DNA of 64,000 bases from Merdiplasma sp964643295 (GCA_964643295.1 CAZXSN010000006.1:23445-87444), one strand, 5' to 3'; shown: positions 18,594-27,277, numbered from the stretch's first letter. Made by a program: numbers and translations. The notes: a model not told the origin generated them from the sequence alone.

Positions 18594-18638
18594 CAAAAAA
18601 AGAGGCATCCTGCCGTCTTACGCGTCAAAAGATGCCTC
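18594..18638 (-). terminator. Rho-independent terminator of the HPr-like gene
   Basis: GAGGCATC (18602-18609) pairs with GATGCCTC (18631-18638). On the minus strand the stem is followed by seven T. It lies about 80 bp downstream of the stop at 18717. Confidence 0.85.
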
Positions 18639-18716
18639 CGCTTTCTGCTCTCCCGCATCATACGGGATCTTACAGTTAGCCGTTTGAGTTTTCCCGCGTC
18701 TTATAACGCGGCTGCC

Positions 18717-18944
18717 TTAAGAAACCGCGTACTTTTTCAGGACATCAGTAAACTGAACGTCCTCCTCGCTGTATTTCACAGTCAGATCCTTGGAAAGATC
18801 CAGGCTTAACACCCCCATCAGTGATTTCGCATCGATGATGATGCGGTTATACCAGATATCAACGTCATAATCACATTCTTCAGCAGCATTCACAAAATCC
18901 TTTACGTCCTGTACCTCTCTCAGCCTGATTTTTCTCGTTACCAT
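18717..18944 (-). CDS. HPr-like protein without the phosphoryl-carrier histidine
   Basis: The start is taken at the second ATG (18944), 7 nt from AGGAGG; the first ATG sits right against the ribosome site. Product is 75 residues. The second half, IIIDAKSLMGVLSLDLSKDL, is the HPr segment with the regulatory serine (KSLMGV, Ser46 region). The first half, RKIRLREVQDVKDFVNAAEE, lacks the GLHARPA loop with His15. The fold should therefore be kept while PTS phosphotransfer is lost, as in the Bacillus regulatory paralogue Crh. A role as serine-phosphorylated co-regulator of carbon metabolism is inference. The gene is monocistronic with its own terminator. Confidence 0.8.
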   Translation of the reverse strand: MVTRKIRLREVQDVKDFVNAAEECDYDVDIWYNRIIIDAKSLMGVLSLDLSKDLTVKYSEEDVQFTDVLKKYAVS

Positions 18945-19015
18945 TGCCATACCTCCTATCAGATATGTCTGTCCCCACAGGGAACGGCTGCTGCCACAAC
19001 AATACGCAAGATGAA

Positions 19016-19200
19016 GTCAACTGCCCAGTCCCTAAAGGGAATGGGCTTGTAACTGCCCAGTCGTAGTAACGACTTGCACCTGACGGTGCTTATCTCCGAC
19101 CTTTAACCTCAATAGGTATTACCTAAAGCGGCGTTACATCGTGGGACGGTTGACTGCGCCCCTTGCAGGAAAGATTTACTCGCCTGCAACTGTATCCGGT
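19016..19200 (-). ncRNA. Omega-RNA (reRNA) scaffold of the TnpB element
   Basis: Downstream of and overlapping the tnpB 3' end, the minus strand carries a run of hairpins: TAGGT/ACCTA, GCACC-GTCA-GGTGC, AGTCGT-TACT-ACGACT, and a final stem GCCCATTCCC-TTTA-GGGACTGGGC with one mismatch. It ends CAGTTGAC near 19016. This is the usual layout of TnpB guide-RNA scaffolds at the right end of IS200/IS605 elements. The guide would then be the adjacent host sequence starting TTCATCTTGCGTATTGTTGT (19015 downward). The 5' limit is not determined. Confidence 0.6.
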
Positions 19201-20300
19201 ACTAAACTGATTCCCATGCGATACAGATTCATTGCTCCAATACGGTCATCGTTAGAGTGGTAACCACAATTTTTGCAAGTAAAGAGGTGTTTCTTTTTGT
19301 CACGGTTAGCCTTTTCTGTGTGTCCGCATATCGGGCAGCACTGACTCGTGTAAGCAGGATTGACCTTAATCACTTTATCCTTATGCTGGGCTGCTTTGTA
19401 ATTCAGCTTCTGCTCAAGGTCATAAAACGACCAGCTTACGCTTATGTAACGATTTCTGATACACACCTTTTCAGTTGCGCTGCGAATACCAGTTAAGTCC
19501 TCAAGAACGAAAAGTGTGTGCTCCGGATTCTCTTCAACGAGTGCCTTCGATACACAATGATTGACATCCTGCATCCAACGGGTTTCTCGCTGACCGACAG
19601 CTTTGAGTCTTCGTCTTGACGATGGCGTATGGACTTGCTGAAGCCCCCTGCGAAAATTTTTGTAGTGTGCTCGCTTCTGTTTGACTGTCCTGCCGCTTAC
19701 AAAGCCAGATTTATGTTTACTGTCATAAGTGACAACAATAAAGTTGATTCCTCTGTCAACACCCACTACGTTGCAGATATCAGCATCAATGCATTCCTCA
19801 ACTTCATAAGTAACAGGGATATGCAGAAAGTATTTGCCATGTTTACTGACGAGTTTGGCAGTACCGAACCGGTAAGTGTCACGGTCAAAATACTTTTCCA
19901 TACCCTTTGAAAAGTAAGCAAGCTTGATACGTCCATTGAGCGTGTTAAGTGAGAAATATCCCTCTTTGAGAGAGTAATCTCTGTTCCAGACGAGATCATA
20001 TTGTGATTTCTTGTACAACGGCCGGACCCACTCGTCCTGGGTTTTGAGAATCGTTTTGTAACTGGCTATGACAGTCTTGATAACTGATTGTGTCATCTGC
20101 GACTTAAGACCGAACTTCTCCCGCAGAAAATAATACAGATCGTTGTTTATTGCAAACTGATTGAGATTGTGACTCTCAAAAATGTACCCTGAGACATAAT
20201 TACAGGCATCACAGTACGCATTGCCCGTATCGTCGAGAATAGCTTTCTCCTCGTCTGACACGATTAATTGGATTTTAGCTGTAACCGTAATAGACTGCAT
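19176..20300 (-). CDS. tnpB: RNA-guided nuclease TnpB (IS605 OrfB family)
   Basis: About 374 residues from ATG 20300 (MQSITVTAKIQL; GGGAGG upstream; a GTG immediately before is an alternative). RuvC residues appear intact: GVDRGI (Asp near 182), FVLEDLTGIR (Glu near 267) and HSNDDRIGAMN (Asp near 352). The zinc finger CCPICGH and CKNCGYH lies between the last two. TnpB cuts DNA next to a short TAM under guidance of an omega-RNA encoded at the element right end, favouring element retention. The start region has a consensus promoter. The frame is undamaged, so nuclease activity is plausible. It sits in a region of other transposon debris. Confidence 0.93.
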   Translation of the reverse strand: MQSITVTAKIQLIVSDEEKAILDDTGNAYCDACNYVSGYIFESHNLNQFAINNDLYYFLREKFGLKSQMTQSVIKTVIASYKTILKTQDEWVRPLYKKSQYDLVWNRDYSLKEGYFSLNTLNGRIKLAYFSKGMEKYFDRDTYRFGTAKLVSKHGKYFLHIPVTYEVEECIDADICNVVGVDRGINFIVVTYDSKHKSGFVSGRTVKQKRAHYKNFRRGLQQVHTPSSRRRLKAVGQRETRWMQDVNHCVSKALVEENPEHTLFVLEDLTGIRSATEKVCIRNRYISVSWSFYDLEQKLNYKAAQHKDKVIKVNPAYTSQCCPICGHTEKANRDKKKHLFTCKNCGYHSNDDRIGAMNLYRMGISLVPDTVAGE

Positions 20301-20337
20301 CACACAACCTCCCTGCCATTGCCATTCACTAATGTAT

Positions 20338-20366
20338 ACTATATAATTTTATCAACGAACTGTCAA
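20338..20366 (-). promoter_or_regulatory. Consensus promoter of tnpB
   Basis: TTGACA (20361-20366) and TATAGT (20338-20343) on the minus strand with an exact 17-nt spacer, about 38 nt upstream of the tnpB start codon. It is the best sigma-A match seen in this window. Confidence 0.8.
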
Positions 20367-20550
20367 GGAAAAATATAAATTTTATGGAAATTTATTGCCA
20401 TCGTCATGAGATTATTATGATGGAAACCGACAAAGACCATACGATTGAAAAAAAATTGTTTTTTGGTCAGACAGATATTTCGCCCGCAGTATCGGGAAAG
20501 TGTCATCAGTAACTATTCAGTATTATATTGAGTCACAGAACTGAAAGGAG

Positions 20551-20594
20551 CGGCTCTCCTCCCACCCCCTAAAGGGAGGTGGGTTTCCGAGCCG
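20551..20594 (+). repeat. Transposon-end-like hairpin
   Basis: CGGCTC (20551) pairs with GAGCCG (20589-20594). Inside this, CCTCCC and GGGAGG pair around a TAAA-containing loop, followed by GGTGGG. The shape resembles the subterminal hairpin at the right end of clostridial IS200/IS605 elements. No matching tnpA or tnpB frame precedes it on the plus strand, so it would be a solitary relic. Confidence 0.4.
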
Positions 20595-20890
20595 AAAAAA
20601 ACTTATGAATGGAAAATTTGACTTTGTGTCTGTGATTATGCCATCCCCCATGGGTTTTGTCAAGGAAAAAGAAGATTTGCGAAACGCACTAATCCCCCAT
20701 TTTCCGATAGGTTTCTTAACCCTGGCAGCTTTAAGGAAAGCTGGCGTCGGCTGACAAAACACTGCTCCCGCGCACGCGCCCGAAACAGGGAAAGGAAATG
20801 TACCGGGGCGGCAGAACCACTGTCCGGCATTCGTGCGGGACGGGGAAAAGAAGTCCTGGTTTTTCTCGGAGGGTGAGAGGAGAAATTATT

Positions 20891-21196
20891 ATGCGCAGAA
20901 AACCGGTTTGGAAAAATTGGGACATGGTAGATTCAGAACGGCTTCTTAACGGCTGCGCACCGATGTTCCTGTCAGCCGGAAGGCCTTTAAGCGGCAGCCT
21001 CACTTTTCATCGGCGCCTTCGCTTACCCTTCAGAGAACCTAAGACCAAGGGCAGGGAAGCAACCCGGTCGGGGGATCTGCCCGAAAGTCTTCCCGGAATG
21101 CGGGCACACCTGCGGGCTTACCCCATAAGCGGAGAGAAGTTTCGCCCCCGAAACAGCCGTATGCAGCGAAACCATCCAACACGCCGGGGAAAATAA
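20891..21196 (+). CDS. Possible small hypothetical protein upstream of recJ
   Basis: A 101-codon frame begins MRRKPVWKNWDMVDSERLLN behind GAGGAGA. It ends 46 nt before the recJ start. The C-terminal half is Arg/Pro-rich with a composition typical of non-coding GC-rich sequence, and I recognise no family. It could be a leader ORF or chance. Low certainty. Confidence 0.25.
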   Translation: MRRKPVWKNWDMVDSERLLNGCAPMFLSAGRPLSGSLTFHRRLRLPFREPKTKGREATRSGDLPESLPGMRAHLRAYPISGEKFRPRNSRMQRNHPTRRGK

Positions 21197-21242
21197 GGGA
21201 AATTCCCCGCTGCCCGGCAGAAAAAGAAAGGAGAGATCTTCT

Positions 21243-22961
21243 ATGGAATGGAGAAGCAGAAACTTCGCGTCCGTGCATGACGCGGTAAACGCCAACACTT
21301 TCGGACTGGCTGACGAATTTTTACATCCCCGCTCGGATTACGTGATTCCCAACGCGGAACCGATGGCGGCGCAGCTGAAACGGCTGGCGAAAAGCGGAAC
21401 GCCGATCACCATCATCGGGGACTATGACACGGACGGTGTCTGCGCCTGCGCCGAACTGTACCTGTCCTTAGTCTCCGCCGGAGCGAAGTACGTTTCTTTA
21501 CGCCTTCCCAGAAGGATGAGTGAAGGGTACGGACTGAATAAAAAGATTGTGGAGGAAGTGCGGGAAGGGGCGATCGTGACCGTGGACAACGGAATCGCCG
21601 CCATCGATGCGGTATCGGAAGCCAGGAAAAAGGGGATTCCGGTCTACATCATCGACCACCATCTGCCGGTCGTCGCAAACGGGCAGATCCGGCTTCCCGA
21701 CGCGGATCTGATTGTGGATCCGAAAGTCCCGGATGAAATGATCTGCAAAAGCAGCATAAACGGAACCCCTTATAGGGATTACTGCGGCGCCGGATTGGTC
21801 TGCCGGATCGCGGGGCTGTTAAGTTCCGACCCGGAGGTGCTGGCAAAAATATCCTCCCTGGCAGCGATCGCCACGATCGCGGACGTTGTCCCGCTGACCG
21901 GGGACAACCGCCTCCTTTACCAGGAAGGCATGTACCATATCGGAAGGGGAGAGGTAACCGCGGGACTGCAGGCGGTGATCGATCTGACCAAAACCGGCAA
22001 CATTCTAAACGAGTCGGATATCGGTTTTCAGATCGCCCCCATGTTAAACGCCCCGGGCAGGCTCTACGACGACGGCGCGGCCATCTCCTTAACTGCCGTG
22101 CTGACACAGGAGCCGTACATCGCCGCGGGATACGCGCAGAAGCTGGAAAAAATCAACGAAGAGCGCAAGCTCCTGAAAGAAAATGCCGTGGACCGCGCCC
22201 TCTCGATCATGGAGGAAGAAAACCTGTACGGCAAAAATCCGATTGTGATTTTCGATCCGCAGACTCCGGAGGGAATCGTGGGGCTGGTGGCCGGAGAACT
22301 CTCAGAGCAGTTCAACGCCTCCGCCTTTGTTCTGACGCAGAGCAGACATTTCCTGAAAGGATCCGCGAGATCTTCCGGAAGGGACAACGTCAAGGAAGCG
22401 CTGGATCAGGTAAATTCCCTGCGTCCTGACATCTTTCTGGGATACGGCGGCCACGCGCAGGCGGCAGGCGTGACTGTGCAGAAGGAAAAGCTGTCTTTGT
22501 TCACTTCCCTGATGCAGGAAGTTATGACTCCCTGGGTGGAGAAACCGGACGTTCTTTCCTTTGACATGGACATCTCCGCGGGAGAGATCGTAAAGACTGC
22601 CGAGGATCTGCAGTCCTACGTCCCGTTCGGCAATGGCAACCCTCCCATCGTCTTTTGTGTGCGAAACTTTAAGCTGGTGCCGGACAAAATGAACTTCTAC
22701 CGGGAAATGAAGGGCAATTCCGTGAAACTTCGCGGAGCGAAGTGTGAGGCGGTCGGATTTGATCTTTTAGACACTTACCGGAGTCTCAACTGCCCGACGC
22801 AGATGGATATGGTCTGCTCTTTAGGGTATCATTCGTTTCTCGGAAATGTCGGTGTGCAGGCCGAAATCCTGGACTTAAAGCTCCCCGAGCGCACCTTAGG
22901 TGTCTCCTCCGGCTTTCACCGTTCCATCGCCGATGCGTTAAAAACCTTCCGCTTAGGCTGA
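21243..22961 (+). CDS. recJ: RecJ-type single-strand DNA exonuclease
   Basis: 572 residues from ATG 21243 behind AAAGGAGAG. DHH-superfamily motifs are in order: IIGDYDTDGVCA (motif I), VTVDNGI (II), YIIDHHLP (III, DHH), IVDPK, CGAGLVCR and ATIADVVPLTGDNR (IV). The DHHA1 RNA/DNA-binding domain follows with SARSSGRDNVKEAL and GYGGHAQAAG. It degrades single-stranded DNA 5' to 3' in recombination and repair. The length is at the short end (many Firmicutes RecJ are 700-800), with the C-terminal extension missing. It is on the strand opposite to most neighbours and is flanked by transposon remnants, so it may be a mobile-element copy rather than the housekeeping gene. Confidence 0.9.
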   Translation: MEWRSRNFASVHDAVNANTFGLADEFLHPRSDYVIPNAEPMAAQLKRLAKSGTPITIIGDYDTDGVCACAELYLSLVSAGAKYVSLRLPRRMSEGYGLNKKIVEEVREGAIVTVDNGIAAIDAVSEARKKGIPVYIIDHHLPVVANGQIRLPDADLIVDPKVPDEMICKSSINGTPYRDYCGAGLVCRIAGLLSSDPEVLAKISSLAAIATIADVVPLTGDNRLLYQEGMYHIGRGEVTAGLQAVIDLTKTGNILNESDIGFQIAPMLNAPGRLYDDGAAISLTAVLTQEPYIAAGYAQKLEKINEERKLLKENAVDRALSIMEEENLYGKNPIVIFDPQTPEGIVGLVAGELSEQFNASAFVLTQSRHFLKGSARSSGRDNVKEALDQVNSLRPDIFLGYGGHAQAAGVTVQKEKLSLFTSLMQEVMTPWVEKPDVLSFDMDISAGEIVKTAEDLQSYVPFGNGNPPIVFCVRNFKLVPDKMNFYREMKGNSVKLRGAKCEAVGFDLLDTYRSLNCPTQMDMVCSLGYHSFLGNVGVQAEILDLKLPERTLGVSSGFHRSIADALKTFRLG

Positions 22962-22969
22962 AAACTCCT

Positions 22970-22989
22970 GCCCGGCCATCCGGCCGGGC
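22970..22989 (+). terminator. Hairpin after recJ
   Basis: GCCCGGCC and GGCCGGGC form an 8-bp GC-only stem with a 4-nt loop, 9 bp past the recJ stop. The tail (GAATTTGG) is poor in T, so termination efficiency is uncertain. Confidence 0.5.
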
Positions 22990-23075
22990 GAATTTGGCCG
23001 AAAAGAGCCAACGAAAGACAGCAGCACATAAAATCCTGCTTTCACCCCCCTCCCCTTAAAGGAAGCTTCCTTTCA

Positions 23076-24181
23076 TTACCGAAACTGTAAGGTCACTGTT
23101 CGATGCCGCAGAAAATCTTCCAGTTCCTGATTCTGAATCAAAGCGGTGGTCGAGGCAGGGCTTACACTTCCCTGACCGCTCCAGGACATCCCCTTATTCC
23201 TCTGCCGGTTCGTCACCAGGCTGTCACGGTCCGCGGCGCGGTATCCCAGCCAAGGCCAAAGGGTGTAACCGCTAATGTACAGCCTTTCCTTTTCCCGCCA
23301 GCTCATGGTTTCCTCAATCGCGGCCGTGTCTTTGACATTCCGCTCTGGAAGACCCCAAATGTAACTGACCGCGTCATCGATAGTTCTCGCCCACAGCCGC
23401 ATATTTTCTTCTTTAAGAATCCTGTCACTCTCCTCTTTCTTTCCCCTGACGGCCAGGGATAAAAGTTTCTGTGTCGTCTTTTCAAGATGATACCAGTCAA
23501 GACAAAGACGATAAGGAAGATAAGGGAAGCTCTTCGCTAAAGCATCCGAAACGGTCTGTGCGCCGTCGAAAAAGAAAATCAGAATCTTTCCGCGCAGCGA
23601 TTTCGTTCAAAAGTCCGTTCACGATAAGAACCGCCAAAAGCTGCTTATACGCATTCTTCCCGCTCTCCGCGTAGATCTGGTAGAGTGCTGTCCGCTTTGA
23701 ATCCTGACAACCTTATTTTTCACCTATTCCTTCGAATCTGTCGCCCCGTCTTTCCCAGGTAAATCTTCTTCCGCCCGATTTTCTTTCCGGCGGGAACACC
23801 AACTTCTTCGATATAAATAGATACCGCGTGTCTGGCATCCTCCTTCGCCGGCGCAAAGGTTTCCGGATCAAATCCGTACCCGATCAGAATCTCATCCGCG
23901 GCAGCCAGCTTTTGGGAGGATATCCTCCCCTGTACCGGCAATATAGTCGGAAACCGTATTTTTACATACCCCGTCCTTCTCCGGGCGGTGCTGCAGACGA
24001 TTGACAGACTGCGCCGCCTGCTCATAGGACATGGCCGACAGGCAAAAGTAAGCACTTCTTCCTGGCCAATGCTTAAGATACACTCTTTGGGTTTCAATCC
24101 GGCAGCGACGGTATCCGGATGAGCAGTCTGCCAGGTTCCGTGTTCATCTCACGGGGATGACTGGAAAAATGAAGTCTCTTC
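23076..24181 (-). pseudogene. Decayed DDE transposase (ISKra4/ISLre2-like), frameshifted
   Basis: Fragments in different minus-strand frames join into one protein. In order they are YLKHWPGRSAYFCLSAMSYE, a segment with DEILIGYGFDPETFAPAKED and AVSIYIEEVGVPAGKKIGRK, AYKQLLAVLIVNGLLNEIAA, LFFDGAQTVSDALAKSFPYL, RLCLDWYHLEKTTQKLLSLA, and a C-terminal GMSWSGQGSVSP followed by a leucine-rich end. The D in FFDGAQ, the WYHLEK block and the C-terminal MSWS-type motif match the order seen in ISKra4 and ISLre2 transposases. At least two frameshifts and missing segments make it non-functional. I cannot decide between the two IS families. Confidence 0.6.
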
Positions 24182-24905
24182 CTATCCGTGCTCTTCTGAG
24201 AGCGAGTTGAAGAAATCCTCCGTCACCGCTCCCAGAGCTTTCTTAAAGGCGCCTGTCTGGGCTTTTTCATGCTGATCAAAGTCTCCGCGGAATTCCTCGA
24301 GGGCAGCCCCATGGAATGAATCCGCTCCAGGAAACCATTCCTCGCTGCGCTTCGCAGCCTGTGCCGCAGCTGTTCCATCCCTGCGAACGATCCGGATAGT
24401 GACTTCCAGGCCATAAGAATCGTCCCCGCTGTCCTTCCCAGCCAAAGACTCCGTTCGATCCTCCAAAAGGTGAGCCAAAGCAGCTGGCACCTCCTCCGGG
24501 ATGTCCTTTTCTGACTGCGGCCTGGAACCATCCGCGGCCTGAGAAGAATCCATTTCCGGCGAAGAAGTCTCTTTCCTGCCCGGCCTTTGATCCATGAGGC
24601 AGATTCCCTCAGCCTGGAGATATCTGTGGACCACATATTGGGTCACTCCCAAAGTTTCCGCCAGGAGTCGCCTTGTCCAATACTTTTCTCCTTCCGGAGG
24701 ATCTGATTGGAGCACTGCCAGCAGCTTTTCCCGAAATGGCTCCCCGTACTTGCTGCACGAGTGCTCCCGCGGCCTATTTTTAAGGCCCTCGACGCCCTCC
24801 TGAAAAAAATTTTCTTCCATTTGCTCACCGTGCCTTCGCTTTTGTGAAACCTCCCGGCAACGCTTTTGCGTTTTTCTCCCGCAATGCAGGCAAGAACCAT
24901 AGAAG
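24182..24905 (-). pseudogene. HTH component of the same decayed transposon
   Basis: Residues RASMVLACIAGEKRKSVAGR and HKSEGTVSKWKKIFF continue, after a frameshift near 24830, into FQEGVEGLKNRPREHSCSKY and EKYWTRRLLAETLGVTQYVV. This is the tandem HTH leader of IS630/ISKra4-type transposases (resolvase-like HTH, then a WTxxLLA block). After a low-complexity linker the frame ends ALGAVTEDFFNSLSEEHG just before the DDE remnant. The two ORFs therefore form one degraded element of about 1.8 kb. Terminal inverted repeats were not found. Confidence 0.5.
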
Positions 24906-24991
24906 CGCGTACCGCCAGGCGCGGATTTGATGATTACAGCGTCAAAAGCCTGAGCCCACGGTATACAAAGCATGCCGGTGGGTGAAAAGGC

Positions 24992-25243
24992 TTATTGACG
25001 CGCCCCAACAGACGTAAGAAGTGGGGGCTGTGTGCTTGGGCACATGTTTAACCGACCATAAGCGGAGCTTAAGACGGGGCCCCAGAATTTAAGAATGTTG
25101 AGCAGGATTGTGGAAGCTGCGAAGCAGCGGAACAATCCGTAATCACCTTTTGACGCCTGAATCATTTGATGAATCGTCTGCCCTGCCTGAAGCTGTTCCA
25201 GTTCCCTCTGGAAATACTCAATTGACTTTGTTTCGTGAACCAT
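24992..25243 (-). CDS. Short ORF overlapping a structured RNA candidate
   Basis: An 83-codon frame starts at ATG 25243, 7 nt after AGGAGG (MVHETKSIEYFQRELEQLQA). Only the first ~38 residues look protein-like. The remainder runs through the hairpin-rich segment at 24995-25140 and is probably not conserved coding sequence. It may be the 5' end of a gene truncated by insertion or deletion. No function is proposed. Confidence 0.3.
   Translation of the reverse strand: MVHETKSIEYFQRELEQLQAGQTIHQMIQASKGDYGLFRCFAASTILLNILKFWGPVLSSAYGRLNMCPSTQPPLLTSVGARQ
24995..25140 (-). ncRNA. Structured RNA candidate, orphan omega-RNA-like
   Basis: On the minus strand four stems follow in series: GGATTGT/ACAATCC enclosing GCTGC-TTC-GCAGC (25105-25138); TAAGC-TCC-GCTTA (25059-25071); GTGC-CCAA-GCAC (25032-25043); and a terminal GCCCC/GGGGC stem (25002-25028) ending GCGCGTCAA. 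The succession and terminal stem resemble right-end guide-RNA scaffolds of TnpB (or the HEARO RNA of IscB), but no nuclease gene is attached. By analogy the guide would start at about 24994. The class is inferred from shape only. Confidence 0.4.
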
Positions 25244-25380
25244 ATCACTGCCTCCTGCCAGTTTCTTCTTTTGCAGAATGCCATAACAGATGGGGAAAAG
25301 CAATCGAAAGAAAAGTCATGCGGATTCTTTCTCCTGCTGCTTTCCGTGTGTTTTTCAGTTCCGCTTGAAAAATATGTTCT

Positions 25381-25392
25381 GAACATATGTTC
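25381..25392. promoter_or_regulatory. LexA (SOS) box-like palindrome
   Basis: GAACATATGTTC is a perfect 12-bp palindrome fitting the Gram-positive LexA consensus GAAC-N4-GTTC. An overlapping palindrome, ATATGTTC-T-GAACATAT, extends to its left. It lies about 240 bp upstream of the plus-strand 25631 gene and 140 bp upstream of the minus-strand short ORF. Which one it controls is unclear. Confidence 0.5.
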
Positions 25393-25630
25393 CATACTCA
25401 TCCCACGCGGTCTGAAAAAAACCTGCAAACAGATGAAATTTTTTTCAGAAATCTGACATACTGTATATAGAGCACGTTTTCGGTCCTGCGTTAGACATCG
25501 GTTTCGTGAGGGAGATTCTCAAGCTCAGAAAGACGCCGGACGCGTCAGACGGAAGCGGCTCACCAACAAAGCGGCGGTGAAACAGGCGCATCCTTAAGCC
25601 GCCCAGCATAAAACGAAAGGAGAGATACGT

Positions 25631-27148
25631 ATGTACGACAAGGAACTGGCTGAAAAAAACGGGATTCCCGGGGCGATCGAAGAAGCGGCGCGGAATGTGG
25701 GAGAAACCTTCCAGGATCCGCGGCCCGCGTATTCGAATCCGGCTGTCTCCCGGAACGATGACGCTTTGCGTAAGGAGGTATGCATGAGCGAACTGTACAG
25801 GACGTTTTGGCCGAAACTGCAGGCCGAAGCCCTCGAGGCCGCGGCGAAAAAAACTCCCGGGAAACTGCTTGCAGGCTTAAAAGGCTGCCGGAAGATCAAA
25901 CTCACCCTGCTTAACCGGCTGGGAGAACTCGATGTGAGCGGGCCGCAGATGTCGGCTGTCCTCTATCTGGCAAGAAACCAGAACATTTCCGGTCACACCT
26001 GCACGAACGCCCATATCCTGTGCGGCGCCATTCACTGCAGTCTTTCCACCTTCCCGGATCTCATGCGGTGGCTGATGGACCATGAGATCATCACCGCCTT
26101 CAAGAGCGCGGGTTCCGTCCGCGACGAGGACGCGATCTGGTACGTGCAGCTGAACGGCAATAATTTCATCACCGGATATTCAGGAGAAAACCACTATGTA
26201 TCACTCGCGCCGGAAATCTTCGCCTCCGCTAGCTTCATGGCAATGGATCCGGTCGAAAAGTATATCGTGCTGAAGGTCTTCTACGAGAACGCTCCGGAAC
26301 GTGGCACTACCACAGAAGAGTGGAACGATTTCTACGCACGCTATCACAACGTGACCCCGATCTTCTATCACTATCTGATCGAGGACTGCGTGAGGTGGAG
26401 CGGAAAATCCCGCGAATTCTGTGAAAAGGCCTACCAGACAATCCAGGAGCGCTGGAATATCATCCGCACGGAAAGGCCTGTAAACCTCAGCCCCCGCGGA
26501 ATGTGGGACAGGGAAGATCTCTTCGCGGATATCCCGATTGAGGATGCCATAATCAGGCATTCGGACGGCTTCACGTACCTGACCAACCTGGTGCTGGCAG
26601 TGCTGGAGGAAGAGGGAATCCACCTCGCGAAACGCTTCTATGAGAACCGGGAGGCGTGCAATCCCGCGGATCTGATCTTACTGTACGCCAGGGAAGAACA
26701 GACCAGGCTGAAAGAAGTCTACAGGGGGATCCTGGGCGCTGATTTTAAGCGCGGGGAACTTTCCAGGGCTGAGGATAAGGAGCAGGCAATGCTTGAGATT
26801 TATCTCCTCGAGGAGCCTTTCCGCCGCTTTGTGTACGACAGCACCCATTACGCGGACGAATTCGGCTTTGACTGTGAGAAGGGAACCTATTATCCGCTCC
26901 ATAGACGTTTATCCCGCAGCACCCTTCTGACGTCGTGCCGTATGCTGCCAAGCTTTGCGATGCCGATCATTATGGATATCGCAGCATCCTACCGCTGCCT
27001 GGAGCTTTGGGCAGAGCGTATGGATATAAAGCTTGATGACGTAAATCTCCTCCATGCGCTTCAGGAGATGCTGGATATTGTACGCCATGGAACGTGCAGG
27101 AGGGGAAACCTGCCTGCGAAGATCCTGTATCGTAACCGCATGCGTTAA
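25631..27148 (+). CDS. Unrecognised 505-residue protein, wHTH-like N-terminal region
   Basis: The start ATG 25631 follows GAAAGGAGAG, the same leader style as recJ. A second strong start, AAGGAGG plus ATG 25784 (MSELYRTFWPKLQAEALEAA), would remove 51 residues, so two forms are possible. Residues 85-170 (LLNRLGELDVSGPQMSAVLY, then CSLSTFPDLMRWLMDHEIIT) have the spacing of a winged-helix domain. The rest is a soluble alpha-rich protein without transmembrane helices, P-loop or metal signature that I can see. It is followed by a clear terminator. Shared strand and leader with recJ suggest both belonged to one element now broken by the transposon. I do not assign a function. Confidence 0.75.
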   Translation: MYDKELAEKNGIPGAIEEAARNVGETFQDPRPAYSNPAVSRNDDALRKEVCMSELYRTFWPKLQAEALEAAAKKTPGKLLAGLKGCRKIKLTLLNRLGELDVSGPQMSAVLYLARNQNISGHTCTNAHILCGAIHCSLSTFPDLMRWLMDHEIITAFKSAGSVRDEDAIWYVQLNGNNFITGYSGENHYVSLAPEIFASASFMAMDPVEKYIVLKVFYENAPERGTTTEEWNDFYARYHNVTPIFYHYLIEDCVRWSGKSREFCEKAYQTIQERWNIIRTERPVNLSPRGMWDREDLFADIPIEDAIIRHSDGFTYLTNLVLAVLEEEGIHLAKRFYENREACNPADLILLYAREEQTRLKEVYRGILGADFKRGELSRAEDKEQAMLEIYLLEEPFRRFVYDSTHYADEFGFDCEKGTYYPLHRRLSRSTLLTSCRMLPSFAMPIIMDIAASYRCLELWAERMDIKLDDVNLLHALQEMLDIVRHGTCRRGNLPAKILYRNRMR

Positions 27149-27277
27149 AAGACGGGAAAGCCGTTTGACTCCCTTGGCATTTTTCGAAGAAACTGGCCAA
27201 AAGACGCTGGATAGGTCATTAAAGTCCCTCTGTTCCTGAAAAGTATCTTAAGAGACCTCCAAAGATCCTTTAAAAAA

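Larger units (their letters stand above)
19016..20337 (-). mobile_element. TnpB-only IS200/IS605 (IS1341-type) element
   Basis: The element comprises tnpB plus its right-end omega-RNA hairpins; no Y1 transposase TnpA lies beside it. The right end is set from the last hairpin. The left end was not resolved, so the coordinate used is only the start of the promoter region. Mobility would need TnpA supplied from elsewhere. Confidence 0.5.
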
